64,000 nucleotides of DNA. It comes from Sphingomonas sp. PAMC26645 (lineage in GTDB: Bacteria; Pseudomonadota; Alphaproteobacteria; Sphingomonadales; Sphingomonadaceae). The position numbers and the translations under genes are program-made. The DNA lies in the NCBI RefSeq assembly GCF_004795835.1, contig NZ_CP039249.1, forward strand, positions 2,455,001-2,519,000, in the 5' to 3' direction. Positions 34,691 through 43,748 of the stretch are shown piece by piece; within the stretch, counting starts at the first letter, position 1, and the number at the start of each line of letters is the position of its first letter. Under the pieces are notes generated by a model, which was not told the DNA's origin, made no database searches, and saw only the letters and a program-made list of their open reading frames with translations.

Positions 34691-34887
34691 TGCCGTTCCC
34701 CAATCGTCGCAAGGGTCCTACCACACGGGATCGGCAAGATAGACGGGGTAATCGATCGCGCCTTCGGATCTCCGCCGCACTCGTCGCGCTAGCTTAGTGT
34801 CGTCAGCCGCGAATGGGTTAGGTCAGGGCGGTCCATACGACGGACGCGCGCTGTCAGAACGCTTGGTGCGAGCGCCGCTTCAGCCCA

Positions 34888-35514
34888 TCATTTGCCGTTG
34901 CCGCTGCGAGCGCTTCGGTTCAGGTCCCACGCCGCCATCGCGTGCCGGATGGCCGCGCGGATCGTTTCCGCCGGGATGCCGTCGCGCGCCTGGATCGAGA
35001 TACCGAGCGCCAATCCGTCGTACAGCGCGACCAGCCCTGCGACATCGGCACCGGGGTCGAGATCGCCTGCGTTCATGCCGGCGATGATACACCGACGCAA
35101 CGCTTGCCGTGTGGCTTCGCGCTCGGTTCGGGTCAGCGCGCGCGTCGATGCACTGGCTTCCGACGAGATCGTCGCCGACAGCGTGACCATGCAGCCAGTG
35201 GGATGCGCGACGTCGGTCTGTACCGCAACCGACGCCATCAATGCCTGTTCGAGCCGCGCGCGCGGCGGGAGCCGTTCGTCATCGAGCGCGTCGATGATGC
35301 TGCCATGCCGATCCAGGTACCGCGCCAGCGCTTCCCGGTAGAGCGCTTCCTTCGAGCCGAACGCCGCGTAGAAACTTGCCGACGAGATGTCACCCATCGC
35401 GTGGCGCAGCGTCAGTAGCGACGCGCCCTCATACCCGTGCTCCCAGAACAGGTGCATCGCGCTGTCCAGCGCCGCATCCCGGTCGAAACCGCGCGGTCGT
35501 CCGCTCCGTGCCAT
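34888..35514 (-). CDS. TetR-family transcriptional regulator
   Basis: Regulator of 208 residues. The HTH is in the first 60 residues (RDAALDSAMHLFWEHGYEGASLLTLRHAMG), followed by FYAAFGSKEALYREAL, the classic TetR segment. The C-terminal ligand domain has the pattern of the YcdC/NemR-like group (CMVTLSATISSE). ATG 35514 has GGAG five bases ahead. The gene is divergent from an MFS exporter, and two copies of the same 16-bp imperfect palindrome lie between them, so it very likely represses both. Ligand unknown; it may be a toxic compound exported by the MFS protein. Confidence 0.92.
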   Translation of the reverse strand: MARSGRPRGFDRDAALDSAMHLFWEHGYEGASLLTLRHAMGDISSASFYAAFGSKEALYREALARYLDRHGSIIDALDDERLPPRARLEQALMASVAVQTDVAHPTGCMVTLSATISSEASASTRALTRTEREATRQALRRCIIAGMNAGDLDPGADVAGLVALYDGLALGISIQARDGIPAETIRAAIRHAMAAWDLNRSARSGNGK

Positions 35515-35535
35515 AAGTCTCCGCTCCTGACGTTG

Positions 35536-35551
35536 TGGACTAATCGATCCA
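35536..35551. promoter_or_regulatory. TetR-type operator copy 1
   Basis: TGGACTAATCGATCCA, an imperfect palindrome with TGGA and TCCA ends, just upstream of the TetR start (22 bases). A near-identical copy is at 35590-35605. The pair indicates one repressor controlling both divergent promoters. Confidence 0.7.
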
Positions 35552-35589
35552 TTATTCATTGACAAGCCGCGTTCGGTCGTCGACTGCAC

Positions 35590-35605
35590 TGGACCAGTCG
35601 ATCCA
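35590..35605. promoter_or_regulatory. TetR-type operator copy 2
   Basis: TGGACCAGTCGATCCA, differing from copy 1 at two of 16 positions, with centres 54 bp apart. It ends 14 bases before the GTG of the MFS gene, where a bound repressor would block transcription or early elongation. Confidence 0.7.
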
Positions 35606-35619
35606 GAAGTGAGTAGTCC

Positions 35620-36822
35620 GTGCGTCCAAACCCTATTCCGACCGACGTCGGCGCGAGCGAGACGCTGCCGATCTCAGCCTTGCTGGCGCTGGCGATGACC
35701 GGCTTCACCGCGATCCTGACCGAGACGCTGCCCGCCGGACTATTGCCGCACATGGCAGTGGGGCTGGACGTATCGGAGTCGCTCGCGGGGCAGACGGTCA
35801 CGGTCTATGCGGTCGGATCGCTGCTCGCGGCGATCCCGCTCACGCTGTACACGCAAGGCTGGCGTCGCAAGCCGACGCTGCTGGTTGCGATCGTCGGGTT
35901 CCTGATCTTCAACTGCGTGACCGCGGTATCGACTTCCTACGCGCTGACGTTGGTCGCGCGGTTCATGGGTGGCGTCGCGGCCGGGCTCGGCTGGGGGATC
36001 ATCGCCGGCTATGCGCGGCGGATGGTCGTCGCGCCGTTGCGCGGCAAGGCGCTGGCGATCGCGATGGTCGGTACGCCGCTTGCGTTGTCGATCGGCGTTC
36101 CGCTGGGGGCGATGCTGGGCACCACGCTTGGCTGGCGAATGGCGTTCGGGCTGATGTCGATCACGACGCTGGTCCTGATCGGCTGGGTGCTGTGGCAAGT
36201 GCCGGATTTCCCCGGACAGCCGGCGGAACAGCGACTGTCGATCGCGCGCGTCTTCCGCACGCGCGGCGTACGCACCGTGCTCGTCACGCTGTTCGCGTGG
36301 ATCACCGCGCACAACATCCTCTATACCTACATCGCGCCGGTCGCCGCGCTCTCGGGCGTGCAAGGCCGGCTGGACCTGCTGCTGCTCGGGTTCGGCGTTG
36401 CCGCGCTGGTCGGGATCTGGGTGACGGGCGTGCTGATCGACCGGGCGTTGCGACCGTTGGTATTGGTTAGCTTAACAGCGTTCGCGGCGGTATCGCTGGC
36501 GTTCGGGCTGTTTGCAGCCAGCCCCGTCGTGACGATCGTGGCGACGATCCTGTGGGGCCTGTCGTTCGGCGGCGCCGCGACGCAGCTCCAAACCGCGCTG
36601 GCTGATGCCGCAGGCGAGGGCGTCGATCTGGCGAACGCGATGCTGACGACGACGTGGAACGGCGCGATCGCCGCGGGCGGAATCGTCGGCGGCGTGATGC
36701 TCGACCATCTTGGCGCGGGTTCGCTCGCCTGGGCCGTGCTGGCGCCGACGTTGCTGGCGCTCTGGATTGCATTGCGCGCCCACCGCCACGCCTTCAAGCC
36801 CGGCCCAACAGCATTCGATTGA
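35620..36822 (+). CDS. MFS efflux transporter (AraJ/YdhP-like)
   Basis: Twelve-span inner-membrane transporter of 400 residues of the drug/sugar efflux branch. Visible marks are TETLPAGLLPHMAVGLDVSESLAGQTVTVYAVGSL at the first two helices (characteristic of AraJ-like proteins), GGVAAGLGWGIIAGYARR in helix 4 and VLIDRALRP at the mid loop. An in-frame stop two codons upstream forces the GTG start at 35620. It is divergent from a TetR gene with shared operators, the usual layout of an inducible exporter, and is followed 35 bases later by an MDR dehydrogenase that may be co-transcribed. Cargo not known. Confidence 0.9.
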   Translation: MRPNPIPTDVGASETLPISALLALAMTGFTAILTETLPAGLLPHMAVGLDVSESLAGQTVTVYAVGSLLAAIPLTLYTQGWRRKPTLLVAIVGFLIFNCVTAVSTSYALTLVARFMGGVAAGLGWGIIAGYARRMVVAPLRGKALAIAMVGTPLALSIGVPLGAMLGTTLGWRMAFGLMSITTLVLIGWVLWQVPDFPGQPAEQRLSIARVFRTRGVRTVLVTLFAWITAHNILYTYIAPVAALSGVQGRLDLLLLGFGVAALVGIWVTGVLIDRALRPLVLVSLTAFAAVSLAFGLFAASPVVTIVATILWGLSFGGAATQLQTALADAAGEGVDLANAMLTTTWNGAIAAGGIVGGVMLDHLGAGSLAWAVLAPTLLALWIALRAHRHAFKPGPTAFD

Positions 36823-36857
36823 TGCGCCGGCCGCGCGCCTAACTCCAGGAGATTTCG

Positions 36858-37871
36858 ATGAAAGCCTATCAAATCGGCGCGCAGGACGGCATCGACGCGC
36901 TCGTCGCGACGACCCGGCCGGACCCAGTCGCCGGCCCCGGCGAGGCGCTGGTCGCACCGCGTCTCGTCGGCCTCATCAGCCGCGACGTACAACTCCTGCG
37001 CGGTACCTATGGTCCTCGCCAACCCGAGACCCGCATCCCGATGTCCGAAGGCGTCGGCGAGGTCATCGCAATCGGGGAGGGCGTGACCGAGATCGCGGTC
37101 GGTGACCGCGCCGTCTGCGGCCATTTCGCGAGCTGGCTCGACGGCGCGTTCCGGGCGGACGTTTTCGCGCACGATATCGGCATCACGCATGACGGCTGGC
37201 TGGCCGAGCGCATCGTCCTGCCCGCCGCGGCGCTCATCCGGGTGCCCAATGCGCTGGCCGATGCCGATGTTGCCGGGCTTGCGTCCGCAGCGCTAACGGC
37301 CTGGAACGCGCTGGTCGAGATCTGTCACGTCGAGGCTGGCGACACCGTCCTGTGCCTCGGCACCGGCAGCGTCTCGCTTGCTGCGCTGAAGATCGCCAAG
37401 GCACGCGGTGCGCGGGTCGCGATCACCTCGTCCCACGATGCGAAACTCGCGACGGCGCGAGCGCTCGGCGCGGACATTACGATCAACTACCGGACCTGCC
37501 CCGATTGGGTAGCCGAGGTGAATGCCAAGACGGACGGCAAGGGCGCCGACATCGTGATCGAAACGGGCGGCGTCGATACGCTGGGCCAGTCGATCGCTGC
37601 GGCTGCAGCCAATGCGCGGATCATCGTCGTCGGCGTGTCGCCGGGCGAGGGGCCGGCGATCCCCGACTATCTGTCGCTCATCATCAAGAACGTGACGATC
37701 CGCGGTATCGCCAACGGCAGCCGCGCTATGTTCGTCGACCTGCTCGACGCGATGGTGGCGAACGGCATGACGACGGTGGTCGACCGGACCTTTCGCTTCG
37801 ACGACGCGCCGGAAGCGGTCCGCTACTTCGCCGCCGCCGGGCATCTCGGCAAGGTGATGATCGCGTTCTGA
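36858..37871 (+). CDS. MDR-family NAD(P)-dependent oxidoreductase
   Basis: Medium-chain dehydrogenase/reductase of 337 residues. The N-terminal GroES-like half has RDVQLLRGTYGP and MSEGVGEVIAIGEGV, but the Cys/His ligands of zinc alcohol dehydrogenases are missing, so it is a zinc-independent quinone- or enal-reductase-like member. The Rossmann motif LGTGSVSLAALKIAKARG lies near residue 170, and IETGGVDTLGQSIAAAA follows as in alcohol dehydrogenase-like MDRs. Start ATG follows a CAGGAG. It follows the TetR-controlled MFS gene by 35 bases on the same strand, so it may detoxify the same compound. The substrate is not evident. Confidence 0.9.
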   Translation: MKAYQIGAQDGIDALVATTRPDPVAGPGEALVAPRLVGLISRDVQLLRGTYGPRQPETRIPMSEGVGEVIAIGEGVTEIAVGDRAVCGHFASWLDGAFRADVFAHDIGITHDGWLAERIVLPAAALIRVPNALADADVAGLASAALTAWNALVEICHVEAGDTVLCLGTGSVSLAALKIAKARGARVAITSSHDAKLATARALGADITINYRTCPDWVAEVNAKTDGKGADIVIETGGVDTLGQSIAAAAANARIIVVGVSPGEGPAIPDYLSLIIKNVTIRGIANGSRAMFVDLLDAMVANGMTTVVDRTFRFDDAPEAVRYFAAAGHLGKVMIAF

Positions 37872-37890
37872 TTGCGCCTAGTCGCCGGCA

Positions 37891-38850
37891 TCACGCGATC
37901 CTGTCGGCAAAGGCGCGAGGCACGCGAACGACTGTTCCGTGGCGCGCGTTCTCGGGAAACCGGATGCGCGCGCTCTCGTCGGTCCAGTGGACGAAGTCCG
38001 TGGTCGAGGCGCCACCGAAGCGATGCTGCTCGTACACGTCGTAATAGACCATGTAGCGGTCGCCGAGCCGTATCGCCGTCGGTCCCTCCGTCATCGGTTT
38101 GGTGAACGGCGCGCTGACCGGCCCGAACGGACCGGTCGGCGAGGCCGCGGATCGGCTGACCAGCCACCGCCGCGTTTCGGTGTCATGCGTCTCGTCCTTG
38201 TAGATCAGCCGCAACCTGCCGTCGGCCAGCCTCAGCCAGGTGAAGTCGATCGAGTCGGTGCAGGGATCGAACAACAACTTGGTCGGCGTGAACGTACGGA
38301 AATCCCTAGTCCGCGTATAATAGGGGCGCAGCTTGATCCCCGCGAACTTTTCGCCCGCAGTCGCCCCGAAACGGCCGTCGATGCTGCTCGACCACATGAG
38401 GACGAAGTCGCCCCGCGCGCGATCGTAGATCGCCTCGGGCGCCCAGGTGTTGCGGACGCCGACAAAGCCTTTCATCACCGGAATGGTCTGTTGCTGCGAC
38501 CAGTGCATCAGGTCGCGCGACGTGGCGTGACCTATGACGGGGCCGAACCAGTCGCTCGTCCAGACGAGATGCCAGAGCCCATCCGGTCCCTGCAACAGGT
38601 TGGGATCGCGCATCAGCCTGTTCTCGCCGACCATCGGTGTCAGGAAGCCACGGCCATTGCCTAGCGCGCGAAAGACATACCCGTCGTCGCTGCGAGCGAG
38701 CTTGAGGCCCTCGCGACCCTCATCCATGTCGGTGAAATAGCTTAGCAGGAACACGTCGTCGGGTGCGCCACGCGCGGAGACGGGCAAGGCGGCGCACCCG
38801 ATCGCCGCACCGATACCGGAAATAGCCGTACGCCGGTCGATGAAGTCCAT
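37891..38850 (-). CDS. Exported GH43-like glycosidase
   Basis: Protein of 319 residues with five-bladed beta-propeller repeats of the glycoside hydrolase family 43 type (beta-xylosidase/arabinofuranosidase). The N-terminus (IDRRTAISGIGAAIGCAAL) reads as a twin-arginine-like signal. Blade motifs include MRDPNLLQGPDGLWHLVWTSDW (with likely catalytic Asp82), VGVRNTWAPEAIYD and DSIDFTWLRLADG. The proposed start has GGAG nine bases ahead. It ends 19 bases from the convergent MDR gene and is isolated from the receptors. The exact catalytic triad was not checked against a structure, so it may be a GH43-like family such as DUF1861-type proteins. Confidence 0.78.
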   Translation of the reverse strand: MDFIDRRTAISGIGAAIGCAALPVSARGAPDDVFLLSYFTDMDEGREGLKLARSDDGYVFRALGNGRGFLTPMVGENRLMRDPNLLQGPDGLWHLVWTSDWFGPVIGHATSRDLMHWSQQQTIPVMKGFVGVRNTWAPEAIYDRARGDFVLMWSSSIDGRFGATAGEKFAGIKLRPYYTRTRDFRTFTPTKLLFDPCTDSIDFTWLRLADGRLRLIYKDETHDTETRRWLVSRSAASPTGPFGPVSAPFTKPMTEGPTAIRLGDRYMVYYDVYEQHRFGGASTTDFVHWTDESARIRFPENARHGTVVRVPRAFADRIA

Positions 38851-38970
38851 GGTCGAATGCTCCAATACGGCGCACGCGCCCGAGTTCGGCGATGAGTGTG
38901 ACAGCAGGATCGGCCATGTAAAGCACGCAGCACTCGGAGTACTTCGCGGCGGGCATAGCCCTACCGCCGA

Positions 38971-40164
38971 TCACGCCCGCATTGCGTACTGGCGGCAATG
39001 TTCCAGATATCCCGCCTCATGGCTTCCCGCCAATGACACGACGCTCTCCCACAGCCAGTTCGGCGCATCGATCGCGCCGCGACGGTCCGCATCGAGCACG
39101 CTCGCCCATTCGTGGCGCGTGTCCGTATCCATCTGGCGTGCGTGCGCCTTGCCGACAACGAAGGCGAGATACCGTGCCGCCTTTACGGCCTGTCCCGCGC
39201 TGAACTGCTCGACCTCGAGCTTCAGGTCCTGCGGCGACAATTCGCGAACGAACAGCGACCGATCGAGCGCACGCGCCGCGACCATCCGGCTACCGAGGTG
39301 AGGAGACAGCGCGCGCGCAGCCTCGACGACGCGCGCCGCCTGGTCGGTCGGCATCTTGGCGCCTTTAGCGGCAGGCGCGATCGGTGTCGTCGCTTCCTTC
39401 AAGTCGATCAGCGCATAGTCCGATCGCCCCTTCGCGTTCTTCAACCCGACCAGGGCCGCAAACCGCAACAGCCCGAGCGAACTGCACCCCTTCATCCAGT
39501 AGGCGGCGTCGACCAGCCGGACGGTTCGGTCCCGGTCCTTCGCGTCGAGCGAGAGAACCAGGGCGGCGACCTCCGGCTCGGTGACCAGTTCGGCAAGCGC
39601 ATCGCGTTCGGATTGCTCCAGCGGCCAGAACTTGTCGCCGAGCGGGATCATCGGCTCCTGCGTCGCGAACCGCTCCTTGGCGAGGTGCCGCCAGCGGCGT
39701 CCCAGCGCGCGGCGCTTGACGCTGCGGACCGCCTCGGGCTCGGGGCCGGCATCGTTGCTCGCGGGATCCGCCATCGCGCTGGCATAGCCGGTGACCATCT
39801 CCTCGATCATGTGCGCGGTCGTCACGCCGGGCAGGTCGGAGCCTCGCGCCGCGGTCGCGAGCGACAGCCCGAGGCGGATCAGGTCGTGCGCCGGGTTGCC
39901 GATCACCGCCTGGTCGAGGTCACGGATCTGGATCGCGATCCGCCCGCCACCATCGTTGATCGGGCCGAGGTTACCGAGATGGCAGTCGCCGCAGATCCAG
40001 ATCGCCGGCCCTTGCGGAACGCGTCGCGACGCGGGTGACTCGTCGAGCCATTCGTAGAACTTGGCTGTGTTGCCCCTGACATAGGCATGGGTCGAGCGCG
40101 CCATTTTCAGCTGGCGCTTGGCGGCCAGGATAGCCGGTCGCTCGGCCAGTGTCGGTTTCGTCAT
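38971..40164 (-). CDS. DUF2252 family protein
   Basis: Protein of 397 residues matching DUF2252, a family of uncharacterised proteins with an aminoglycoside-phosphotransferase-like fold. Recognisable segments are ARSTHAYVRGNTAKFYEWL at the N-terminus, ICGDCHLGNLGP (reminiscent of the HxDxxxxN catalytic loop of such kinases), QIRDLDQAVIGNPAHDLIRL, and a C-terminal ARYLAFVVGKAHARQM. No signal or membrane segment, so cytoplasmic. Expressed as a single gene, 103 bases after the AKR gene's end on the same strand. Function unknown; kinase-like activity is only a suggestion from the loop. Confidence 0.9.
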   Translation of the reverse strand: MTKPTLAERPAILAAKRQLKMARSTHAYVRGNTAKFYEWLDESPASRRVPQGPAIWICGDCHLGNLGPINDGGGRIAIQIRDLDQAVIGNPAHDLIRLGLSLATAARGSDLPGVTTAHMIEEMVTGYASAMADPASNDAGPEPEAVRSVKRRALGRRWRHLAKERFATQEPMIPLGDKFWPLEQSERDALAELVTEPEVAALVLSLDAKDRDRTVRLVDAAYWMKGCSSLGLLRFAALVGLKNAKGRSDYALIDLKEATTPIAPAAKGAKMPTDQAARVVEAARALSPHLGSRMVAARALDRSLFVRELSPQDLKLEVEQFSAGQAVKAARYLAFVVGKAHARQMDTDTRHEWASVLDADRRGAIDAPNWLWESVVSLAGSHEAGYLEHCRQYAMRA

Positions 40165-40267
40165 ATAGGTCCTTTGTGCCGCGACGGATGATCCGTCGGG
40201 CAGAATATGCGCGTTACGCTCGGTGGAATTGATGCGGCCAGCTCAAAGGTAGCCGGCCGCAGATCGC

Positions 40268-41248
40268 TTACGAAAAGCCGACGACCGCATGCGGCACATA
40301 GGGTTCTTCCAGCCGTGCGATCTCGCGATCGGTAAGGCCCAGTTCGAGCGCCGCGATCGCATCGTCGAGATGCGCGGTCTTCGACGCCCCGATGATCGGC
40401 GCGGATACCTCCGGTTTCGCCAGCACCCAAGCGAGCGCCACCTGTGCCCTCGGCACGTCGCGTTCCTTGGCGATCGTCGCGACCGTCTCCACCACCTTGC
40501 GGTCCGCCTCGACGGTATGCGCGTACAGCGTCTTGCCGAACTCGTCGGTCTGCGAACGTCCGGTGGTCTCGTTCCAGTCGCGCGTCAGGCGCCCGCGAGC
40601 GAGCGGGCTCCAGGGGATCACGCCGACCCCTTCGGCATCGCACAGCGGCAGCATTTCGCGCTCTTCCTCGCGGTACAGCAGGTTCAGATAATCCTGCATC
40701 GTCGCGAACCGCGTCCAGCCATTCGCCTCGCTGACGTGCAGCATCGTCGCGAACTGCCACGCGAACATCGACGACGCACCGATATACCGCGCCTTGCCTG
40801 CCTTCACGACGTCGTGCAGCGCCTCCAGCGTTTCCTCGATCGGCACGTCGTAATCGAACCGGTGGATCTGGTAGAGATCGACATAGTCGGTGCCGAGCCG
40901 CGTGAGGCTGGCATCGATCTCGGCCATGATCGCCTTGCGGCTGACACCGGCGCCGTTCGGGCCCGGACGCATCCGCCCGTGCACCTTGGTCGCGATCACC
41001 ACTTCGTCGCGGCGCGTGAAGTCCTTCAGCGCACGACCGACGATCTCCTCCGACGTGCCATCCGAATAGACGTTGGCGGTGTCGAAGAAGTTGATCCCGG
41101 CCTCAACCGCCGCGCGCAGGATCGGCCGGCTGGTTTCCTCGTCGAGCGTCCACGCGTGATTGCCGCGATCGGGGATGCCGTAGGTCATGCAGCCCAGGCA
41201 AAGCCGCGAAACGTCCAGGCCGGTGCTGCCGAGTTTGGTATAGTCCAT
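40268..41248 (-). CDS. Aldo/keto reductase
   Basis: NADPH-dependent (alpha/beta)8-barrel reductase of 326 residues. The catalytic tetrad is in place: Asp56, Tyr61 (FDTANVYSDGTSE), Lys88 (IATKVHG) and His129 (YQIHRFD). GKARYIGASS and VIPWSPLARGRL are typical of the AKR group around YajO/YakC, which reduce aldehydes and small ketones. The ATG follows tight on an upstream promoter region shared with a divergent Gfo/Idh/MocA oxidoreductase. The pairing of two reductases around one promoter suggests shared control and perhaps one sugar or polyol pathway. Substrate unknown. Confidence 0.93.
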   Translation of the reverse strand: MDYTKLGSTGLDVSRLCLGCMTYGIPDRGNHAWTLDEETSRPILRAAVEAGINFFDTANVYSDGTSEEIVGRALKDFTRRDEVVIATKVHGRMRPGPNGAGVSRKAIMAEIDASLTRLGTDYVDLYQIHRFDYDVPIEETLEALHDVVKAGKARYIGASSMFAWQFATMLHVSEANGWTRFATMQDYLNLLYREEEREMLPLCDAEGVGVIPWSPLARGRLTRDWNETTGRSQTDEFGKTLYAHTVEADRKVVETVATIAKERDVPRAQVALAWVLAKPEVSAPIIGASKTAHLDDAIAALELGLTDREIARLEEPYVPHAVVGFS

Positions 41249-41272
41249 GATTCGTCTACCTCAGAGGTTCAC

Positions 41273-41290
41273 GTGCCGAACGAACGGCAC
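41273..41290. promoter_or_regulatory. Inverted repeat between divergent reductase genes
   Basis: GTGCCG-N6-CGGCAC, perfect 6-bp arms, 25 bases upstream of the aldo/keto reductase start and in the 185-base gap shared with the Gfo/Idh/MocA gene. A candidate operator for the divergent pair; no regulator gene adjoins it. Confidence 0.35.
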
Positions 41291-41433
41291 CGCGATGCGG
41301 TCCGGTATGATCGGCGCGATTGCGGAAACGCAGCGTCGCGGATCCCGACGTACGGGGCAAACGCGCGAAGAATGCAACGATCATGGTCGTCCGTCGTTCG
41401 CTCTGCATCCCCAAACTACACCGAAGGACCGAT

Positions 41434-42549
41434 ATGTTCGGACACAAGAAGAAGGTGCGCTATGCCGTCGTCGGCGGTGGCCAGATCTCTCAGCAGGCGT
41501 TCATGCCGGGCATCGGTCGCACCGACAATTCGGAACTCGCGGCGTTGGTCACGGGCGATCCGGTCAAGGCGGACAAGCTCGCCAAGCTCTACGGTATCAA
41601 GGCATGGACTTACGAGCAGTATGACGAGCTGCTCAAGTCGGACGAAATCGACGCCGTCTATGTCGCGACACCGAACTTCCTCCATCTGCAATACGCGGTT
41701 CCCGCGCTCGAAGCGGGCATTCACGTCCTGCTCGAAAAGCCGATGGCGTCCAGCGTCGCCGAAGCCGAACAGATCATCGCCGCGCAGAAGAAGGGCGGCG
41801 GCAAGCTGATGATCGCCTATCGCCTCCACAACGAACCGGCCACGGTCGAGATGATCACCCGCGCTCGCGACGGCGAGTTCGGCGAGTTGCGCAGCTTCGT
41901 CTCGGTATTCGCGCAGAATGTCGCTGAGGCTAATTCGCGCGGTCACAACGGTTACTGGGGCGGTCCGGTGCCAGACATGGGGACGTATCCACTCAACGCG
42001 GTGCGCAACCTGTTCGGGCAGGAACCCATCGCCGTGCACGCGATCGGTACCAAGACCCCGGGGCGCGGCTTCAACTTCCACGACACCGTGGCCGTCACGC
42101 TGCGCTTCCCCAACGAACGCGTCGCACAGTTCAGCGTCAGCTACGCCACCGCATCGGCCGAATTCTTCCAGCTCGTCGGCACGAAGGCGAGCATCCACGC
42201 GTCGCCCGCCTTCATGTTCGGGCCGAAGATCGGCATCACCTATGTCGAGAAGACCAGCGCCGGCAGCAAGACGCACAGCTTCGATCCGGTCGAACAGTTC
42301 GGCAACGAGACGCAGTATTTCTCGAACTGCATCCTCGAGGATCTGCATCCCGAAGCCGACGGCGAGGAAGGCCTGTTCGACATGCGTGTCCTGGCCGCGA
42401 TCGAGCGGTCGCTCGACACCGGCGAGACCGTGACGCTCGAACCCGCTTCGCGAAGCCGCCATGTCGAACCGGACCAAGCGCTCAAGCTCAAGCCGGCGAA
42501 GGAACCTGGCGCGGGCGAGATGATCAGCATCATCCCCCAATCGGCATGA
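41434..42549 (+). CDS. Gfo/Idh/MocA-family oxidoreductase
   Basis: NAD(P)-dependent sugar/inositol dehydrogenase-like protein of 371 residues. The Rossmann fold starts at YAVVGGGQIS (residues 10-19), VATPNFLH and GIHVLLEKP (catalytic-lysine motif E101-K102-P103) follow, and the C-terminal beta-sheet domain begins near YRLHNEPATVEM. The sequence resembles glucose-fructose oxidoreductase relatives but has no signal peptide, so it stays in the cytoplasm. ATG 41434 has AAGGA ahead of it; the frame is open further back without family resemblance. Divergent from an aldo/keto reductase. Substrate not identified. Confidence 0.93.
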   Translation: MFGHKKKVRYAVVGGGQISQQAFMPGIGRTDNSELAALVTGDPVKADKLAKLYGIKAWTYEQYDELLKSDEIDAVYVATPNFLHLQYAVPALEAGIHVLLEKPMASSVAEAEQIIAAQKKGGGKLMIAYRLHNEPATVEMITRARDGEFGELRSFVSVFAQNVAEANSRGHNGYWGGPVPDMGTYPLNAVRNLFGQEPIAVHAIGTKTPGRGFNFHDTVAVTLRFPNERVAQFSVSYATASAEFFQLVGTKASIHASPAFMFGPKIGITYVEKTSAGSKTHSFDPVEQFGNETQYFSNCILEDLHPEADGEEGLFDMRVLAAIERSLDTGETVTLEPASRSRHVEPDQALKLKPAKEPGAGEMISIIPQSA

Positions 42550-42646
42550 TCGACGCCGGCGTCCGTCTCCTTCGCCGCGATGACCAGCGGGGCAGGGGAC
42601 GGATGCCGGACGATTGCCGTGGTGCTTCCGCGAAGGTCGTTTTCCG

Positions 42647-43402
42647 GTGACGGATCCGGCCTGCGTGATCGGCACCGCCGGCTGGAGCATACCGGCCGCG
42701 GATCGGCCGAACTTTCCGGAAACGGGGACCGCGCTACAGCGTTACGCGGCCGTGATGCACGGTGTCGAAGTGAACTCGTCCTTCCACCGGCCACACCGGC
42801 AATCGACTTGGGCTCGATGGGCCGCCAGCGTTTCCGACGATTTCCGGTTCGCGGCAAAGATACCCAAGTCGATCAGCCACGATCTTCGCCTGCACGACGC
42901 CGCCGCGCCGCTTGATCGCTTTCTCGACGAGGTGTCCGGCCTGAGTGGCAAGCTTGCGCTCCTCCTCCTGCAACTACCGCCAAGCCTCGTCTTCGATCAT
43001 GCGACGGTCACTCGCTTTCTTGCGGACGTCGGCGAACGAACCGACACCAGCATCGTGTGTGAACCGCGCCACGCCAGCTGGTTCGAGCCCGATGTCGACA
43101 GCCTGTTAGCGGCCCAAAAAGTAGCACGGGTCGCTGCCGATCCCGCCCGGGTCCCGGCGGCGGCACGGCCGGGTGGCTGGCGCGGGCTCACTTATTACCG
43201 GCTGCACGGGTCGCCCGACATGTACCGAACCGCGTACGGGCTCGACCGCCTATGCGCCTATGCGCGCCTGGTTGCCGAGGACCGCGCAGCAGGGCGCCCG
43301 GCATGGTGCATGTTCGACAACACGGCCGCCTCTGCGGCGCTGGGTGATGCGGTTCAATTAATCGAACTGGTCGACGCATTGTCGGACGGCAGGGCGGGCT
43401 AA
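42647..43402 (+). CDS. DUF72 family protein (YecE-like)
   Basis: Protein of 251 residues of the DUF72/YecE family, TIM-barrel proteins of unknown activity. Typical segments: CVIGTAGWSIP at the start, GVEVNSSFHRPHRQSTWARW, FRFAAKIPKSISHDLRL, LLLLQLPPSLVFD, VCEPRHASWF, YYRLHGSPDMYRTAY, and a final CMFDNTAASAAL. The GTG at 42647 begins just before the conserved first strand, though the AAGG ahead is distant (10 bases). It starts 97 bases after the Gfo/Idh/MocA stop on the same strand. Its end overlaps the convergent small gene by 4 bases, within a GGGC-TAAA-GCCC hairpin. Confidence 0.9.
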   Translation: MTDPACVIGTAGWSIPAADRPNFPETGTALQRYAAVMHGVEVNSSFHRPHRQSTWARWAASVSDDFRFAAKIPKSISHDLRLHDAAAPLDRFLDEVSGLSGKLALLLLQLPPSLVFDHATVTRFLADVGERTDTSIVCEPRHASWFEPDVDSLLAAQKVARVAADPARVPAAARPGGWRGLTYYRLHGSPDMYRTAYGLDRLCAYARLVAEDRAAGRPAWCMFDNTAASAALGDAVQLIELVDALSDGRAG

Positions 43403-43656
43403 AGCCCGATCTTCGCCAGCGCGGCGGACAATTCCGCATTCGACGCAGTGTCGTCCTTGGGAGAAAGCCGGTTCAGCACGGTCTGGACGCGCGTTTGTGC
43501 GACCTGAAGCGTTTTATGCCGCACCTCACGCGTGGCGTTGGTCCGCCAGGATGCACTCTCGCCCAGCAACGCCGCCCATTTGGCTTCTTCGGCAGCCAAG
43601 ATCGCCAGCGCCAGCCGCAACCCATCTCGCCGGCCATGCGCATACTCGTCCGACAT
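43399..43656 (-). CDS. Small hypothetical protein, 85 residues
   Basis: Predicted soluble, mostly helical protein beginning MSDEYAHGRRDGLRLALAI, with an Ala/Leu/Glu-rich helix and a basic middle (THREVRHKT-like sequence TNATREVRHKTLQ), and no signal. A GGGAGAA lies about ten bases ahead of the ATG at 43656. It could be a member of an uncharacterised alphaproteobacterial family; I do not recognise it. It overlaps the convergent DUF72 gene by 4 bases. Confidence 0.65.
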   Translation of the reverse strand: MSDEYAHGRRDGLRLALAILAAEEAKWAALLGESASWRTNATREVRHKTLQVAQTRVQTVLNRLSPKDDTASNAELSAALAKIGL

Positions 43657-43748
43657 CAAGCGGTTTTCTCCCTGCGATCCGGCACCATTCACCGTCACCG
43701 CCAATCACTATGCCGAGCGCCACGTTGATGGCTACCCGATACCGATGA

